Both the position numbers and the translations under genes were made by a program. Under the pieces are notes generated by a model. It was not told the origin of the DNA, did no database searches, and saw only the letters and a program-made list of their open reading frames with translations. From the IMG/VR virus record IMGVR_UViG_3300046660_000034, positions 1 to 47,433 of that record: a stretch of DNA of 47,433 nucleotides; one strand, given 5' to 3'. This DNA comes from a virus. Shown here in pieces: positions 32,047 to 40,517 of the stretch. The first letter of the stretch is position 1, and each line of letters begins with the position of its first letter.

Positions 32047-32988
32047 ATGACGCAGCAAGACATGAGCCTTGACGATATGATGGAACTGGATGGTCTTGAG
32101 GACCAGACCCAGGAAGTCAGTCATGGCGACTTTGACAATCGTCCCGAAGAAGGTGTGACCGTTGGTCGCCTCATCTCGTACATCGAGATTGGTAAGCATG
32201 ATGGTGGTTCCTACCAGGGCAAGAAGAAGCCCGACGCCGATAAGGTGCGACTGGAATTCGAACTGCTTGGCCCGACCAACATCATCGAATGGGAAGTCGA
32301 GGGCGTCAAGAAGGAAGCCGGTCAGGTCGTATCCGTGACCATGAAGAAGAGCCTGTCCGACAAGGCTGGTTTCAAGAAGCTGTTCAAGAAGATGCAGTAC
32401 GGTCGTGAAGACAAGTCGCACATCTTGAAGATGCTCGGTGAAGCATTCATCATCACCATCTACTACAACAAGGTGCAGAAGGACGGTAAGGAAGTCACCT
32501 ACGTCAATCTGCACAAGGACGGCGAATGGGGCATCATGGCACCGTTCCAAGTCGATGCCATTACCAAGCAGAAGAAGTTCTACGACATCCGTCCGCAGAC
32601 ACAGCCGCTTCGCTGGTTCCTCTGGGATCGTCCGCAGCACAGCAATTGGGATGCCCTGTTCATCGACGGTGTACGGGAGAAGAAGACCAAGGATGCTGCT
32701 GGCGTCGAGACTGTCGAGAACATCAGCAAGAACTGGTTGCAGGAACTGATCTTGTCGGCCAAGAACTACAACGGTTCGAAGCTGCAACAGCTTCTTGCCG
32801 GTGTCGCCAACCTTCCCACCACGGAAGAGCAGGCCGCCGAACAGAAGCAGGAAGCTGCACCGGCTGTTGCACAGGCTCAGGTACAGGAGCAGAAGCCGGT
32901 TGAACAGACCGTCGATGCGAACGTAGCTGCCGCCGCTATGGCCGCACAGGCTGACCCGCTCGCTGCACTCGGCTTCAAAGCCGCGTAA
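32047..32988 (+). CDS. Probable ssDNA-binding protein
   Basis: The protein has 313 residues from ATG 32047 (AAGGAAGACTAGT before it). The central part (about 45-215) is a beta-rich, Lys-rich domain with OB-like alternation (KVRLEFELLGPTNIIEWEVE, AFIITIYYNKV). The C-terminal about 60 residues are Ala/Gln/Glu low-complexity ending LAALGFKAA, a flexible tail as in single-stranded DNA-binding proteins. It lies between DNA polymerase and exonuclease with its own promoter, as expected of an abundant T7 gp2.5 analogue. The fold is not proven by motif. Confidence 0.5.
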   Translation: MTQQDMSLDDMMELDGLEDQTQEVSHGDFDNRPEEGVTVGRLISYIEIGKHDGGSYQGKKKPDADKVRLEFELLGPTNIIEWEVEGVKKEAGQVVSVTMKKSLSDKAGFKKLFKKMQYGREDKSHILKMLGEAFIITIYYNKVQKDGKEVTYVNLHKDGEWGIMAPFQVDAITKQKKFYDIRPQTQPLRWFLWDRPQHSNWDALFIDGVREKKTKDAAGVETVENISKNWLQELILSAKNYNGSKLQQLLAGVANLPTTEEQAAEQKQEAAPAVAQAQVQEQKPVEQTVDANVAAAAMAAQADPLAALGFKAA

Positions 32989-33017
32989 TCCATCAACCCA
33001 CTAGCGGAAACTACAAG

Positions 33018-33047
33018 CCCACTCGGTTATGCCGGGTGGGTTTTCAT
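33018..33047 (+). terminator. Rho-independent terminator
   Basis: CCCACTCGG pairs with CCGGGTGGG around TTATG and is followed by TTTTCATTT. It lies 29 bases after the probable ssDNA-binding gene, so it limits read-through from P3 into the exonuclease genes. Confidence 0.85.
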
Positions 33048-33061
33048 TTGGAGCAAGAGCA

Positions 33062-33277
33062 ATGAGCGACACGAACGAAAACCCGAACACGTACCTGCCC
33101 AAGCCGACTGGACTACGAGTGTCCTACGTCTTCACAGAAGGCGACCGGCTGCACCTGTTCAACGTAGCAGACATCAACCTGTCCGGCGCTTGGCATCGAG
33201 TTACTGCCGGAGACGGCAAGCTGTACATCGTCAACCCTGTCAAGGTGAACTACATCATCAACGAGGACGTAGCCTAA
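33062..33277 (+). CDS. Small protein of unknown function (71 aa)
   Basis: ATG 33062 lies after GGAGCAAGAGCA; the longer start at 33029 would begin in the terminator hairpin. It is beta-rich (LRVSYVFTEGDRLHLF, KLYIVNPVKVNYII). Its stop overlaps the exonuclease ATG (TAATG). No family recognised. Confidence 0.65.
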   Translation: MSDTNENPNTYLPKPTGLRVSYVFTEGDRLHLFNVADINLSGAWHRVTAGDGKLYIVNPVKVNYIINEDVA

Positions 33278-34383
33278 TGGACCAGTCGTTAGACGATCTG
33301 CTGCTTAGCGGCGATCTGGACGGCATGAGCCACGAGGCCGTCTATCCAGAAGTTATTCCCGGACGAACGGTACATATCGATGCTGACTTCGTGGCGTACC
33401 ACATCAGCTACGAGAAGCCGGACGATCCGAAGACGCTTGACGACATGCAGCACAATGCTGAGGTCATCATCGAACACATGCGGCGTTCGGCAGCAGCCGA
33501 GCATGTCCACATGCATCTCACCCCATCAACCAGCGACAAGGGTGGCCGGTACAGCTTCGCCATCCAGAAGCCGTATCAAGGGCAGCGCACAGATGACAAA
33601 AAGCCCCGCCTTCTTCACATCATGCGACAGTGGTTGTCTAGCCGGTATCCCGGCACACTTCACGAATTCTGTGAGGCGGATGACGGGATGTCCAGTGCGC
33701 AGTACGCCGCCCTCGCCTCTGGACACGGGCATCTATCCATCATCGCCAGCAAGGACAAAGACCTGCGAATGGTCCCAGGATGGCACATGGTCTGGGATAC
33801 CGGAGAGCTTACGTATATCGATCCTGATCGGCCATTTGGCTGGGTTGAACTTGTTGAGCGTACCAGCGCATCAGGACAGACAACCAAACAGTTGAAGGGC
33901 TACGGTCATAAATGGTTCTGGGCACAGATGCTCATTGGAGACCAAGCCGACAACATCCAGGGCTTGCCGAAGATTACCGGCAAATACATGAACTCGATCC
34001 AGCCGACAGCACCGATCCTTGAAGCCCGCAGGATACTGGCGGATACCAAGGCAACCGAGAAGCATAAGCACAAGGCGATCAAGGCACTGAACGAGCGCAA
34101 GCCCGGTCTCTGCGGACCAGCCACGGCAATCCTTCTGCTCGACCTCGTTAACAGCAACCATGAAGCATTGCTGCTCATCAAGTCGCTGTACGAGAGTTAC
34201 GGCAATGAAATCGGCTTCACACATCACCAGACCGGCGAACCAGTTCGTTGGGATCGGGTGTTCCTTTCCGAAGCACGTATGCTCTGGATGCGCCGCGAGC
34301 GCACAAACCCAGACTGCGTGTTGAACTTCTTACAGGAGGTAGCTCTTGAAGCTCAACAGCCCCACCATCTACGTGCTGCATAA
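33277..34383 (+). CDS. 5'-3' exonuclease (T7 gp6-like, FEN/PIN family)
   Basis: The protein has 368 residues from ATG 33277. Acidic metal-binding residues appear in order: HIDADFVAY, FCEADDGMS, IIASKDKDLRM and GDQADNIQGLPKITGK, the last being the helix-hairpin segment typical of this family. It removes RNA primers and degrades host DNA. About 20 N-terminal residues (DDLLLSGDLDG) precede the first motif. Confidence 0.88.
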   Translation: MDQSLDDLLLSGDLDGMSHEAVYPEVIPGRTVHIDADFVAYHISYEKPDDPKTLDDMQHNAEVIIEHMRRSAAAEHVHMHLTPSTSDKGGRYSFAIQKPYQGQRTDDKKPRLLHIMRQWLSSRYPGTLHEFCEADDGMSSAQYAALASGHGHLSIIASKDKDLRMVPGWHMVWDTGELTYIDPDRPFGWVELVERTSASGQTTKQLKGYGHKWFWAQMLIGDQADNIQGLPKITGKYMNSIQPTAPILEARRILADTKATEKHKHKAIKALNERKPGLCGPATAILLLDLVNSNHEALLLIKSLYESYGNEIGFTHHQTGEPVRWDRVFLSEARMLWMRRERTNPDCVLNFLQEVALEAQQPHHLRAA

Positions 34384-34648
34384 GGTCAACGGTCAGTGGG
34401 CGCAGAGTGCGTTCAACTTCGACGGCCTTGTGGATAGGCGACGAGTGAAGCGGGAAATAATCAAGTCGTACCGGCGTGCTGGCGAGGTGGTTGCACCAGC
34501 CTACATCGAGGCTTCCATCGAAGCCAGCCTCCGGCGACACAACGCACACTCAAAGAACGTGCTTCTCGGTACTAAGGTACTGGCCTGCATCAACGATGCG
34601 GTAGAGGCCCACGAACAGGACGCCAATGCTTACGAGACGACGACTTAA
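34346..34648 (+). CDS. Protein of unknown function (100 aa)
   Basis: TTG 34346 lies five bases after AGGAGGT, a very strong ribosome site, and overlaps the exonuclease by 38 bases. The protein is basic and helical (DRRRVKREIIKSYRRAGE, EASIEASLRRHNAH). It may bind nucleic acid, given its neighbours, but no motif is certain. Its end overlaps the endonuclease start by 23 bases. Confidence 0.65.
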   Translation: MKLNSPTIYVLHKVNGQWAQSAFNFDGLVDRRRVKREIIKSYRRAGEVVAPAYIEASIEASLRRHNAHSKNVLLGTKVLACINDAVEAHEQDANAYETTT

Positions 34649-35018
34649 AACCACGGAGGTCTCTGTCGTCAAGAAGCGATTGTTCGATAAGCAGGCAGGC
34701 ATCTGCCCTCTGTGCAAGACACGGATGGACACACTACCAGATGCCTGTCTCGACCACGATCACGACAGCGGACTGCTCCGCGATGTACTCTGCCGGAATT
34801 GCAACGGCATTGAGGGTAAGATCAAGAACTTAGTCACCCGTGCTAGACGCGGGATGGCATACAAGAACTACCTTGGCAATGTTATCCTGTACTGGATACG
34901 CCACGAGGAAGACCACACAGGTCTCTACCACCCAACCCACAAATCGGACGACGAGAAGAGGCTCCTGCGGAACAAGCGGGCAAGGGTCAGTCGTGCCAAG
35001 AAGAAGGCATCCACCTAG
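34626..35018 (+). CDS. Recombination endonuclease VII (T4 gp49-like Holliday junction resolvase)
   Basis: The protein has 130 residues. It carries a zinc-binding CPLC, the catalytic CLDHDHDSG stretch, and LCRNCNGIEGK with the second Cys pair, the pattern of the endonuclease VII / HNH-like family. It resolves branched DNA before packaging. T7 uses an unrelated endonuclease I for this step, so the gene has been replaced by a different family here. The C-terminus is strongly basic. Confidence 0.88.
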   Translation: MLTRRRLKTTEVSVVKKRLFDKQAGICPLCKTRMDTLPDACLDHDHDSGLLRDVLCRNCNGIEGKIKNLVTRARRGMAYKNYLGNVILYWIRHEEDHTGLYHPTHKSDDEKRLLRNKRARVSRAKKKAST

Positions 35019-35024
35019 CATACC

Positions 35025-37514
35025 ATGACAATCGAACAACAGTTGGAACTTGAGCGCAAAATGGTTGAGCGCGGCAAGGAACTGTACCGTTTGAGTGTCA
35101 AGAACGCGGAAGAAACTGGACGTGGGCACGAGACGACACCTGCTCGGAAGATGATGCAGGAGTTCATCCACCCACTAGCCGCAGCACTTGAGGAATGGGC
35201 TAATATTAAGGGGCCTGGCGCAAATGGTTTGTACCGGCCTCTTATCCGCATCTGTGATCCACAGATCGCAATCTACCTCGCGCTGTATAAGCTGTTCGAC
35301 AGTTTCGCCATTGAGCAATCCCTAACGACTACCGCAGGCCAGATTGGTCGCATGGTCGAGGATGAGCTACGTTTCACGGCATTCAAGGAGAAGTTTAGCA
35401 ACTACTACGACGAAGTGTTGCAGGACTTCAAACGCAAGGGTACAGAGAACTACCGGCACAAGCATCGGGTATTGACCCATAAAGCTAATGAGTACGAGGA
35501 CGGCTGGATAGACTGGTCGCCCTCCGAACGTATCGGCGTAGGGATGAAGTTGATTGACATCATCCTAGAGAACACGGACCTCATACGGAAGACCGAGTTC
35601 TTCGCCAAGAACAAGACACAGATACGTGTCGAGCCTACCGACAGCGCCCTTGAGTGGATCGAAGATCACCATGAGATGCGCGAGCTTCTGAACCCTGTCC
35701 GCATGCCTTGCGTGATCGAACCCGATCCTTGGACCAGCGTGGACCAGGGCGGGTACTATTCGCCAGAGATACGGTCGCTGACCAAGCTGATTAAGTTCGG
35801 CAATGGTGGCAAGAAGGAACATGCCCGGCATATCAACCGGCACAATGCGCGGCTGTTTGACAAGCCTATCAAGGCCGTCAACCACATGCAGAAGACGCCG
35901 TGGGCAGTCAATACCGTAGTGCTGGACATAGCCCGTGAAGCATGGGCCAGGAACCTAGCCATCGGCATGCCGCACAAGGACAAGCTGGAACCGCCAACCT
36001 CGCCTGTCAAGGACATCCCCAAGGACGAAATGACAGACGAACAGATGGCAATGTTCGAGGATTGGAAACATGAAGCATCCAGCGTCTACACGCAAGAGAA
36101 GGAACGCATTGCAAAGTCTTTCCAGACTACCAGGATACTTAGACTTGCTGGCGAGTACCGCGACCTTCCATCGTTCTGGTACGTTTGGTACATGGACTTT
36201 CGGGGTCGTATGTATACCGCAACTAATGGCTTCTCTCCACAGGGGCCTGACATGGCCAAAGGGCTATTAAGGTTCGCTAGTGGCAAGCCTCTAGGTGCGA
36301 ACGGTCTGTACTGGCTGATGGTCAACATAGCCAACCGGTTTGGCTACGACAAGGAAGATTACGACACCCGCGTACAGTGGGTGCGTGACAGACACCTGAA
36401 CTGGATGGCTGTCGCCCAAGACCCGCTTTCGAACCGGGAACATTGGGCCGGGGCGGATAAGCCTTGGCAGATGCTGGCGACCGTTCTGGAATACGCTGCT
36501 GCCCACGAGATGGCCTCTCTGGGCTTCCCGATTGAAGAGTACGTGTCTCACATCCCGATTGGGCTCGACGGCTCCTGTAACGGCCTACAGAACTTTTCGG
36601 CCATGCTCCGCGATCCGGTCGGCGGGGCTGCTACGAACCTAGTACCACAAAGCAAACCAGCGGACATCTACACGGCTGTAGGAACAGTTTGTGCTGGCAA
36701 GCTACGCAGGCTCAAGTTGGAAGACTTGATCGAGGACGAGCACAAGGTTGCTCTCATGCAGTGGTACAAGTTCATGGACTTCCACGGTAAGGGCGGACTG
36801 CCGCGCAAGATACCTAAACGACCCGTGATGACCCTACCCTATGGGGCAACACGACAATCCTGCACGAAGTACATCTACGAGGGCATCGTGTCCATCGAAG
36901 GTACGGACAAGGATAAGTTCGTTATCAAGGTCGGGCGGTTCAAGGCTAGCACGTTCCTTACGCCTTACCTTTGGGCATCCATTGGCGAGGTAGTGGTTGC
37001 TGCACGACAGGCTATGGACTGGCTACAGAAATGCGCTGGCATAGTGGCTAAGGAAGGCCCGCTGTACTGGTTCACGCCAGACGGCTTTCCGGTCTACCAA
37101 GCGATATACAAGACGGAAGACATCCGAGTACGCACGCAGCTTGCAGGCGATTTGAGACTAAAGATCAGTCAGTACACAGACGAGATTGACCCACGGGGTA
37201 TGCGCTCATCAGTGTCACCGAACTTTGTCCACAGTATGGACGCCGCGCATTTGCGCGAGACCGTACGCCGCTGCGAAGAACTCGGCATTACAGACATTGC
37301 TTGTATCCACGATGACTACGGCACATACGCCTGCGACACAGATGCACTGCATAGCATCATCCGTGAAGCGTTCATCCACCTGTACTCGACGCACGACCCG
37401 CTACAAGAGTTCAGTGACCAGCAGACAGAACTTGGACACGTCATGCCAGAGATGCCTACCAAGGGCGATCTGGATATCGAACAAGTCCGACACTCCAAAT
37501 ACTTCTTTGGCTGA
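35025..37514 (+). CDS. Single-subunit DNA-directed RNA polymerase, T7-like
   Basis: The protein has 829 residues. Palm and finger motifs are intact: IGLDGSCNGLQNFSAMLRD with catalytic Asp515, KRPVMTLPYGATRQ with Lys598 and Tyr606, and CIHDDYGTYA with His762-Asp763. VSPNFVHSMDAAHL is also conserved. It should transcribe from the five CTTCCGGACCCTTTTAGGA promoters in this genome; no other phage-type polymerase is present. It lies between replication and structural genes, as in phiKMV-like phages, so its own expression must depend on an upstream transcript. Confidence 0.96.
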   Translation: MTIEQQLELERKMVERGKELYRLSVKNAEETGRGHETTPARKMMQEFIHPLAAALEEWANIKGPGANGLYRPLIRICDPQIAIYLALYKLFDSFAIEQSLTTTAGQIGRMVEDELRFTAFKEKFSNYYDEVLQDFKRKGTENYRHKHRVLTHKANEYEDGWIDWSPSERIGVGMKLIDIILENTDLIRKTEFFAKNKTQIRVEPTDSALEWIEDHHEMRELLNPVRMPCVIEPDPWTSVDQGGYYSPEIRSLTKLIKFGNGGKKEHARHINRHNARLFDKPIKAVNHMQKTPWAVNTVVLDIAREAWARNLAIGMPHKDKLEPPTSPVKDIPKDEMTDEQMAMFEDWKHEASSVYTQEKERIAKSFQTTRILRLAGEYRDLPSFWYVWYMDFRGRMYTATNGFSPQGPDMAKGLLRFASGKPLGANGLYWLMVNIANRFGYDKEDYDTRVQWVRDRHLNWMAVAQDPLSNREHWAGADKPWQMLATVLEYAAAHEMASLGFPIEEYVSHIPIGLDGSCNGLQNFSAMLRDPVGGAATNLVPQSKPADIYTAVGTVCAGKLRRLKLEDLIEDEHKVALMQWYKFMDFHGKGGLPRKIPKRPVMTLPYGATRQSCTKYIYEGIVSIEGTDKDKFVIKVGRFKASTFLTPYLWASIGEVVVAARQAMDWLQKCAGIVAKEGPLYWFTPDGFPVYQAIYKTEDIRVRTQLAGDLRLKISQYTDEIDPRGMRSSVSPNFVHSMDAAHLRETVRRCEELGITDIACIHDDYGTYACDTDALHSIIREAFIHLYSTHDPLQEFSDQQTELGHVMPEMPTKGDLDIEQVRHSKYFFG

Positions 37515-37517
37515 GAG

Positions 37518-37536
37518 CTTCCGGACCCTTTTAGGA
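37518..37536 (+). promoter_or_regulatory. Phage RNA polymerase promoter P4 (start of structural region)
   Basis: An exact consensus match three bases after the RNA polymerase stop. It drives the small genes, portal and scaffold. Confidence 0.9.
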
Positions 37537-37560
37537 TAAACACCTTGAAAGGGTTCGGCC

Positions 37561-37743
37561 ATCAGCAAGTATGATGACTTGTCGGACGAGGATAAACTCG
37601 AACTTGCCATATCATTTGTAGCTACCGGTGCGGCTCTGCCAGCGCCGATAGTTGCGTTTCTGCACGAGCAGCAGCTTTACGAAGTGATATGCTTTCCTAC
37701 GAGGACGCCATGTCAGGCATCAACACAGGCTCCCTGCGCCTAG
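37561..37743 (+). CDS. Small protein, probably starting at a non-standard ATC codon (up to 60 aa)
   Basis: The frame is open from 37549 to the stop at 37741. Its middle (LSDEDKLELAISFVATGAAL, then LHEQQLYEVIC) looks truly coding. No ATG or GTG precedes it. AAAGGG (37548-37553) stands seven bases before ATC 37561, which would give the natural-looking start (M)SKYDDLSDEDK. TTG 37579 is the alternative (54 residues) but has no ribosome site. The 3' end overlaps the next gene by 34 bases in another frame. Confidence 0.4.
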   Translation: MSKYDDLSDEDKLELAISFVATGAALPAPIVAFLHEQQLYEVICFPTRTPCQASTQAPCA

Positions 37744-37958
37744 TAAGTCAGGAAATGATCGAGGCATTGGAACTGGCATTCCCAGGACCGACCATCGACC
37801 ACAGCACACCGGTAGACAAGATCAGATGGGATGCAGCACAGAAAGCTGTAGTCGATTGGATCAAGCACAAGGCCGGTGCGAAACAGACAGTAGGCAACCC
37901 GTCAAACGAGCCGGGTCGTCCAATGCCGACAGGAGCTATTGTTAGGATCGGTCAATGA
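37710..37958 (+). CDS. Small protein of unknown function (82 aa)
   Basis: ATG 37710 is five bases after GAGG; ATG 37689, in frame, lacks a ribosome site. A helical N-terminal part (RLVSQEMIEALELAFPGP) and an amphipathic middle (WDAAQKAVVDWIKHKAG) are followed by a Pro/Gly tail. Located between RNA polymerase and portal; T7 has small genes there too, but I see no clear counterpart. The stop overlaps the next start. Confidence 0.65.
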   Translation: MSGINTGSLRLVSQEMIEALELAFPGPTIDHSTPVDKIRWDAAQKAVVDWIKHKAGAKQTVGNPSNEPGRPMPTGAIVRIGQ

Positions 37959-38395
37959 TCCGAGACATTAGCTTGTACGATGTCGGACCCATCTGCGAAC
38001 TACTAGTTGACCTCGGTAACGAGAGCCCTGCCTACGCCTATGTGGAAAAGGATTGGGATTACGTACCGCCACGCCTACGCGAAATGATCTGCCTTCCCGG
38101 CTTCATCGGAGTTATCGATGATGACTACAAGGGCTTCATGTTCGGTTCGGTTGAGGCGCATTGGTACAGTTCGCGTATCGACGCATTCGAACAACTGCTC
38201 TACGTAGGTGCGCCATACCGTGGCACCATGTTAGCCGCGCGCCTCATCAAAGCTTTCGAGCAGCGAGCAAAGGCCGCTGGCGCAAAGAACATCTACGCGG
38301 GCGCAACCACCGACATGCAGGAAGAACGAACCATCAGGCTCTATGAGCGCCTTGGTTATCGTACGACCATGCCTGCCGTTAGAAAGGAATTGTAG
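37955..38395 (+). CDS. GNAT-family N-acetyltransferase
   Basis: The protein has 146 residues from ATG 37955 (ATGA overlap). It shows the GNAT layout: an N-terminal strand MIRDISLYD, a beta-4 LLYVGAPYRGTMLAARLIKAF with the acetyl-CoA-binding R/Q-x-x-G-x-A-like turn (YRGTMLA), and the late RLYERLGYRTT segment. The target may be a host protein or a phage head protein. T7-like genomes carry such genes near the head genes only sporadically. Confidence 0.8.
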   Translation: MIRDISLYDVGPICELLVDLGNESPAYAYVEKDWDYVPPRLREMICLPGFIGVIDDDYKGFMFGSVEAHWYSSRIDAFEQLLYVGAPYRGTMLAARLIKAFEQRAKAAGAKNIYAGATTDMQEERTIRLYERLGYRTTMPAVRKEL

Positions 38396-38661
38396 TGGGC
38401 ATTGAAACACTACTGTTAGGCGGCTTAGCTGCTGCCTCAGTAGCCTCCACATTGTTCCAAGAGCAACCCGCCGCACCACCCAAAGCCGCAGTACCAGCCG
38501 TAGCAGCAGACGCTGCCCGAACCGCTGGCGCTACCGTTCGTGTCGGTGTGAACGACGAGGACAAGGACAAGGCAGACCAAGAGTATGCCAAGCCCTTTGT
38601 TGAACAACGCAAACAGGCAAAGACCATCACAGGTCTAGGCCGTGGAGGCTTAGCAATCTAA
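38395..38661 (+). CDS. Small Ala/Pro-rich protein upstream of portal (88 aa)
   Basis: GTG 38395 has AAAGGA seven bases upstream. A short hydrophobic N-terminus (LLLGGLAAASVASTLF) is followed by a Pro/Ala-rich, then charged, segment and a Gly-rich end. It may be a minor virion protein; function unknown. Coupled to the next gene by TAATG. Confidence 0.65.
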   Translation: MGIETLLLGGLAAASVASTLFQEQPAAPPKAAVPAVAADAARTAGATVRVGVNDEDKDKADQEYAKPFVEQRKQAKTITGLGRGGLAI

Positions 38662-38912
38662 TGTGCTTTAACAAGCAGAAGACAACGCCAGCGGCAGTAT
38701 TGCCTGCTGCCGCTACACCGGTTGCACAGCCGGTATCATCCAGCGCCAATGTACGCTCAGCGGTCAAAGACCCGAAGCGCGACAGCAACGCCGACCTTCG
38801 ATCAGACGTTACACAAGACACTCCTGTCACGACCGTACCAACGGACAATGCAGGCGATGTGTCGCTTGGTGCCAAGAAGAAGCGTAAGGGCGTCGTCGGT
38901 CTCGACCTGTAA
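38661..38912 (+). CDS. Small protein of unknown function upstream of portal (83 aa)
   Basis: ATG 38661. It starts MCFNKQK and is disordered in composition (Ala, Pro, Thr, Ser, Asp), ending in a basic GAKKKRKGVVGLDL. It resembles the short peptides often found before podovirus portal genes, with no defined activity. Confidence 0.6.
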   Translation: MCFNKQKTTPAAVLPAAATPVAQPVSSSANVRSAVKDPKRDSNADLRSDVTQDTPVTTVPTDNAGDVSLGAKKKRKGVVGLDL

Positions 38913-38921
38913 GGAGCTACC

Positions 38922-40511
38922 ATGAGCACATCCAGTGCGCCAAGGGGTAGCATACGACATAGATGGGAAACACTGCATCACTGTAAGGGCGACTTGCTCC
39001 AACGGTCCGAACAGTATTCCGCATGGACATTGCCCAATGTCTTTCCCGAAGAGAACTTCGGCAAGAGCATAGAACTAATGCAGTCTAACGACAGCGTTGG
39101 TGCTCGTGGTCTTAACAGCATGGCTAACAAAGTTGTTACGACCCTATTCCGTATGCAAGGTACATTCTTCCGGCTACACTTGGATGAGACACAGCGAGAA
39201 CAACTCGAAGCTCTCAGCAAGGACAGCAAGAAGGCAGACGTAGGTCAAGCTCTTAGCAAGATCGACCAAGTATTCAACAGCGCCGAGCGCAAGGCAATGG
39301 ATCGCCTTGCGATGGTACAGTTCCGCGACAAGGCAGTAGACATTGCCAAGTTGCTGCTAATCACTGGCAACGCACTACAGTACATCCCAGAAGGCGGCGG
39401 ACCTACTCAGGTCTACTCGCTTCGTGACTACTCGATAGTGCGCGATGTGGCCGGTACAGTCATCGAGATTGTAACCCGCGATAGCAAAGCATTCGAGACG
39501 TTCTCGGATGACGTCAAGGCCCAACTCCGCTTCACCAAGCAGTATTCCAGAGATGGCTACGAGGATCGAACTCCCGTTGTCATCTATACGCGTATCCGCC
39601 TTGAAGACGATGGCAAGTACCACGTCACGCAGGCTGCGGACCTCGTAGACCTGGACCTTGGCGATCAGCCGGTGTCCTACCCCAAGAAGCTGCTTCCGTG
39701 GCTTCCGCTTACGTGGAACCTTGCCAGAGGCGAGGACTACGGGCGTGGTCTTGTAGAAGACTACAGCGGGGCTTTCCACAGCATTGAAGTCCTCACGCAA
39801 AGCCTGATTAACATGGCTGGCGTCATGGGCGACATTAAGTACCTCGTCAACCCGGCTTCCATGCTGGACGTTGAGTTACTGAACAGATCGCCTAGTGGCT
39901 CGTACCACTCAGGTAAGGAAGGTGACATCACGTCGCCTCAGCTTGATAAGCAGCGGGATGCACAGTTCATCCTGTCTATGATCGACCGCTTCACGCAACA
40001 GATCAGTCAAGCGTTCATGCTGAACAGCGGCATGGTGCGGGACGCAGAGCGCGTTACCGCCGAAGAAATCCGTATGATCGCACAGGAACTTGAGAACGCC
40101 CACGGTGGCGTCTACTCACGTCTGGCGCACCAGTGGCAGCAGCCGCTGGCATACATCCTCCTTGATACTATCGGCTTCGATGGTGCTCGTTGGGGAGTAG
40201 AGCCACGGATCGTTACTGGCATGGACAACCTGTCCCGTGCTGGCGAAATGGACAACGTGCGTCTCTGGATTGCCGACCTAGCCGGACTGGAAGCAGTACC
40301 GGAAGACATTCGCGGGGTTATCAACCCACTCAAGTTCGCAGAGTTCTGCGGTCTCAACAGACAGGTCGATTGGGCCAAGCTCTGCTACACGGACCAAGAA
40401 CTACAGGCCAAGCAACAGCAGCAGATGCAGCAGCAACAGCAGCTAATGAATGCACAGGCCGGTGCGAACATCCAACAGAAGGCAGGTGAAGCTGCCGTGA
40501 CACAGGAATAA
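38922..40511 (+). CDS. Portal (head-tail connector) protein, gp8-like
   Basis: The protein has 529 residues, after AAGGAGCTACC. The N-terminal RWETLHHCKGDLLQRSEQYSAW and SVGARGLNSMANKVVTTLF segments and the DAERVTAEEIR segment match T7-type portals. The C-terminus is a Gln-rich helix (AKQQQQMQQQQQ), as in the barrel or crown. It forms the dodecameric ring that DNA passes through, contacting terminase, scaffold and tail tube. The length is normal for the family. Confidence 0.93.
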   Translation: MSTSSAPRGSIRHRWETLHHCKGDLLQRSEQYSAWTLPNVFPEENFGKSIELMQSNDSVGARGLNSMANKVVTTLFRMQGTFFRLHLDETQREQLEALSKDSKKADVGQALSKIDQVFNSAERKAMDRLAMVQFRDKAVDIAKLLLITGNALQYIPEGGGPTQVYSLRDYSIVRDVAGTVIEIVTRDSKAFETFSDDVKAQLRFTKQYSRDGYEDRTPVVIYTRIRLEDDGKYHVTQAADLVDLDLGDQPVSYPKKLLPWLPLTWNLARGEDYGRGLVEDYSGAFHSIEVLTQSLINMAGVMGDIKYLVNPASMLDVELLNRSPSGSYHSGKEGDITSPQLDKQRDAQFILSMIDRFTQQISQAFMLNSGMVRDAERVTAEEIRMIAQELENAHGGVYSRLAHQWQQPLAYILLDTIGFDGARWGVEPRIVTGMDNLSRAGEMDNVRLWIADLAGLEAVPEDIRGVINPLKFAEFCGLNRQVDWAKLCYTDQELQAKQQQQMQQQQQLMNAQAGANIQQKAGEAAVTQE

Positions 40512-40517
40512 TACAGC

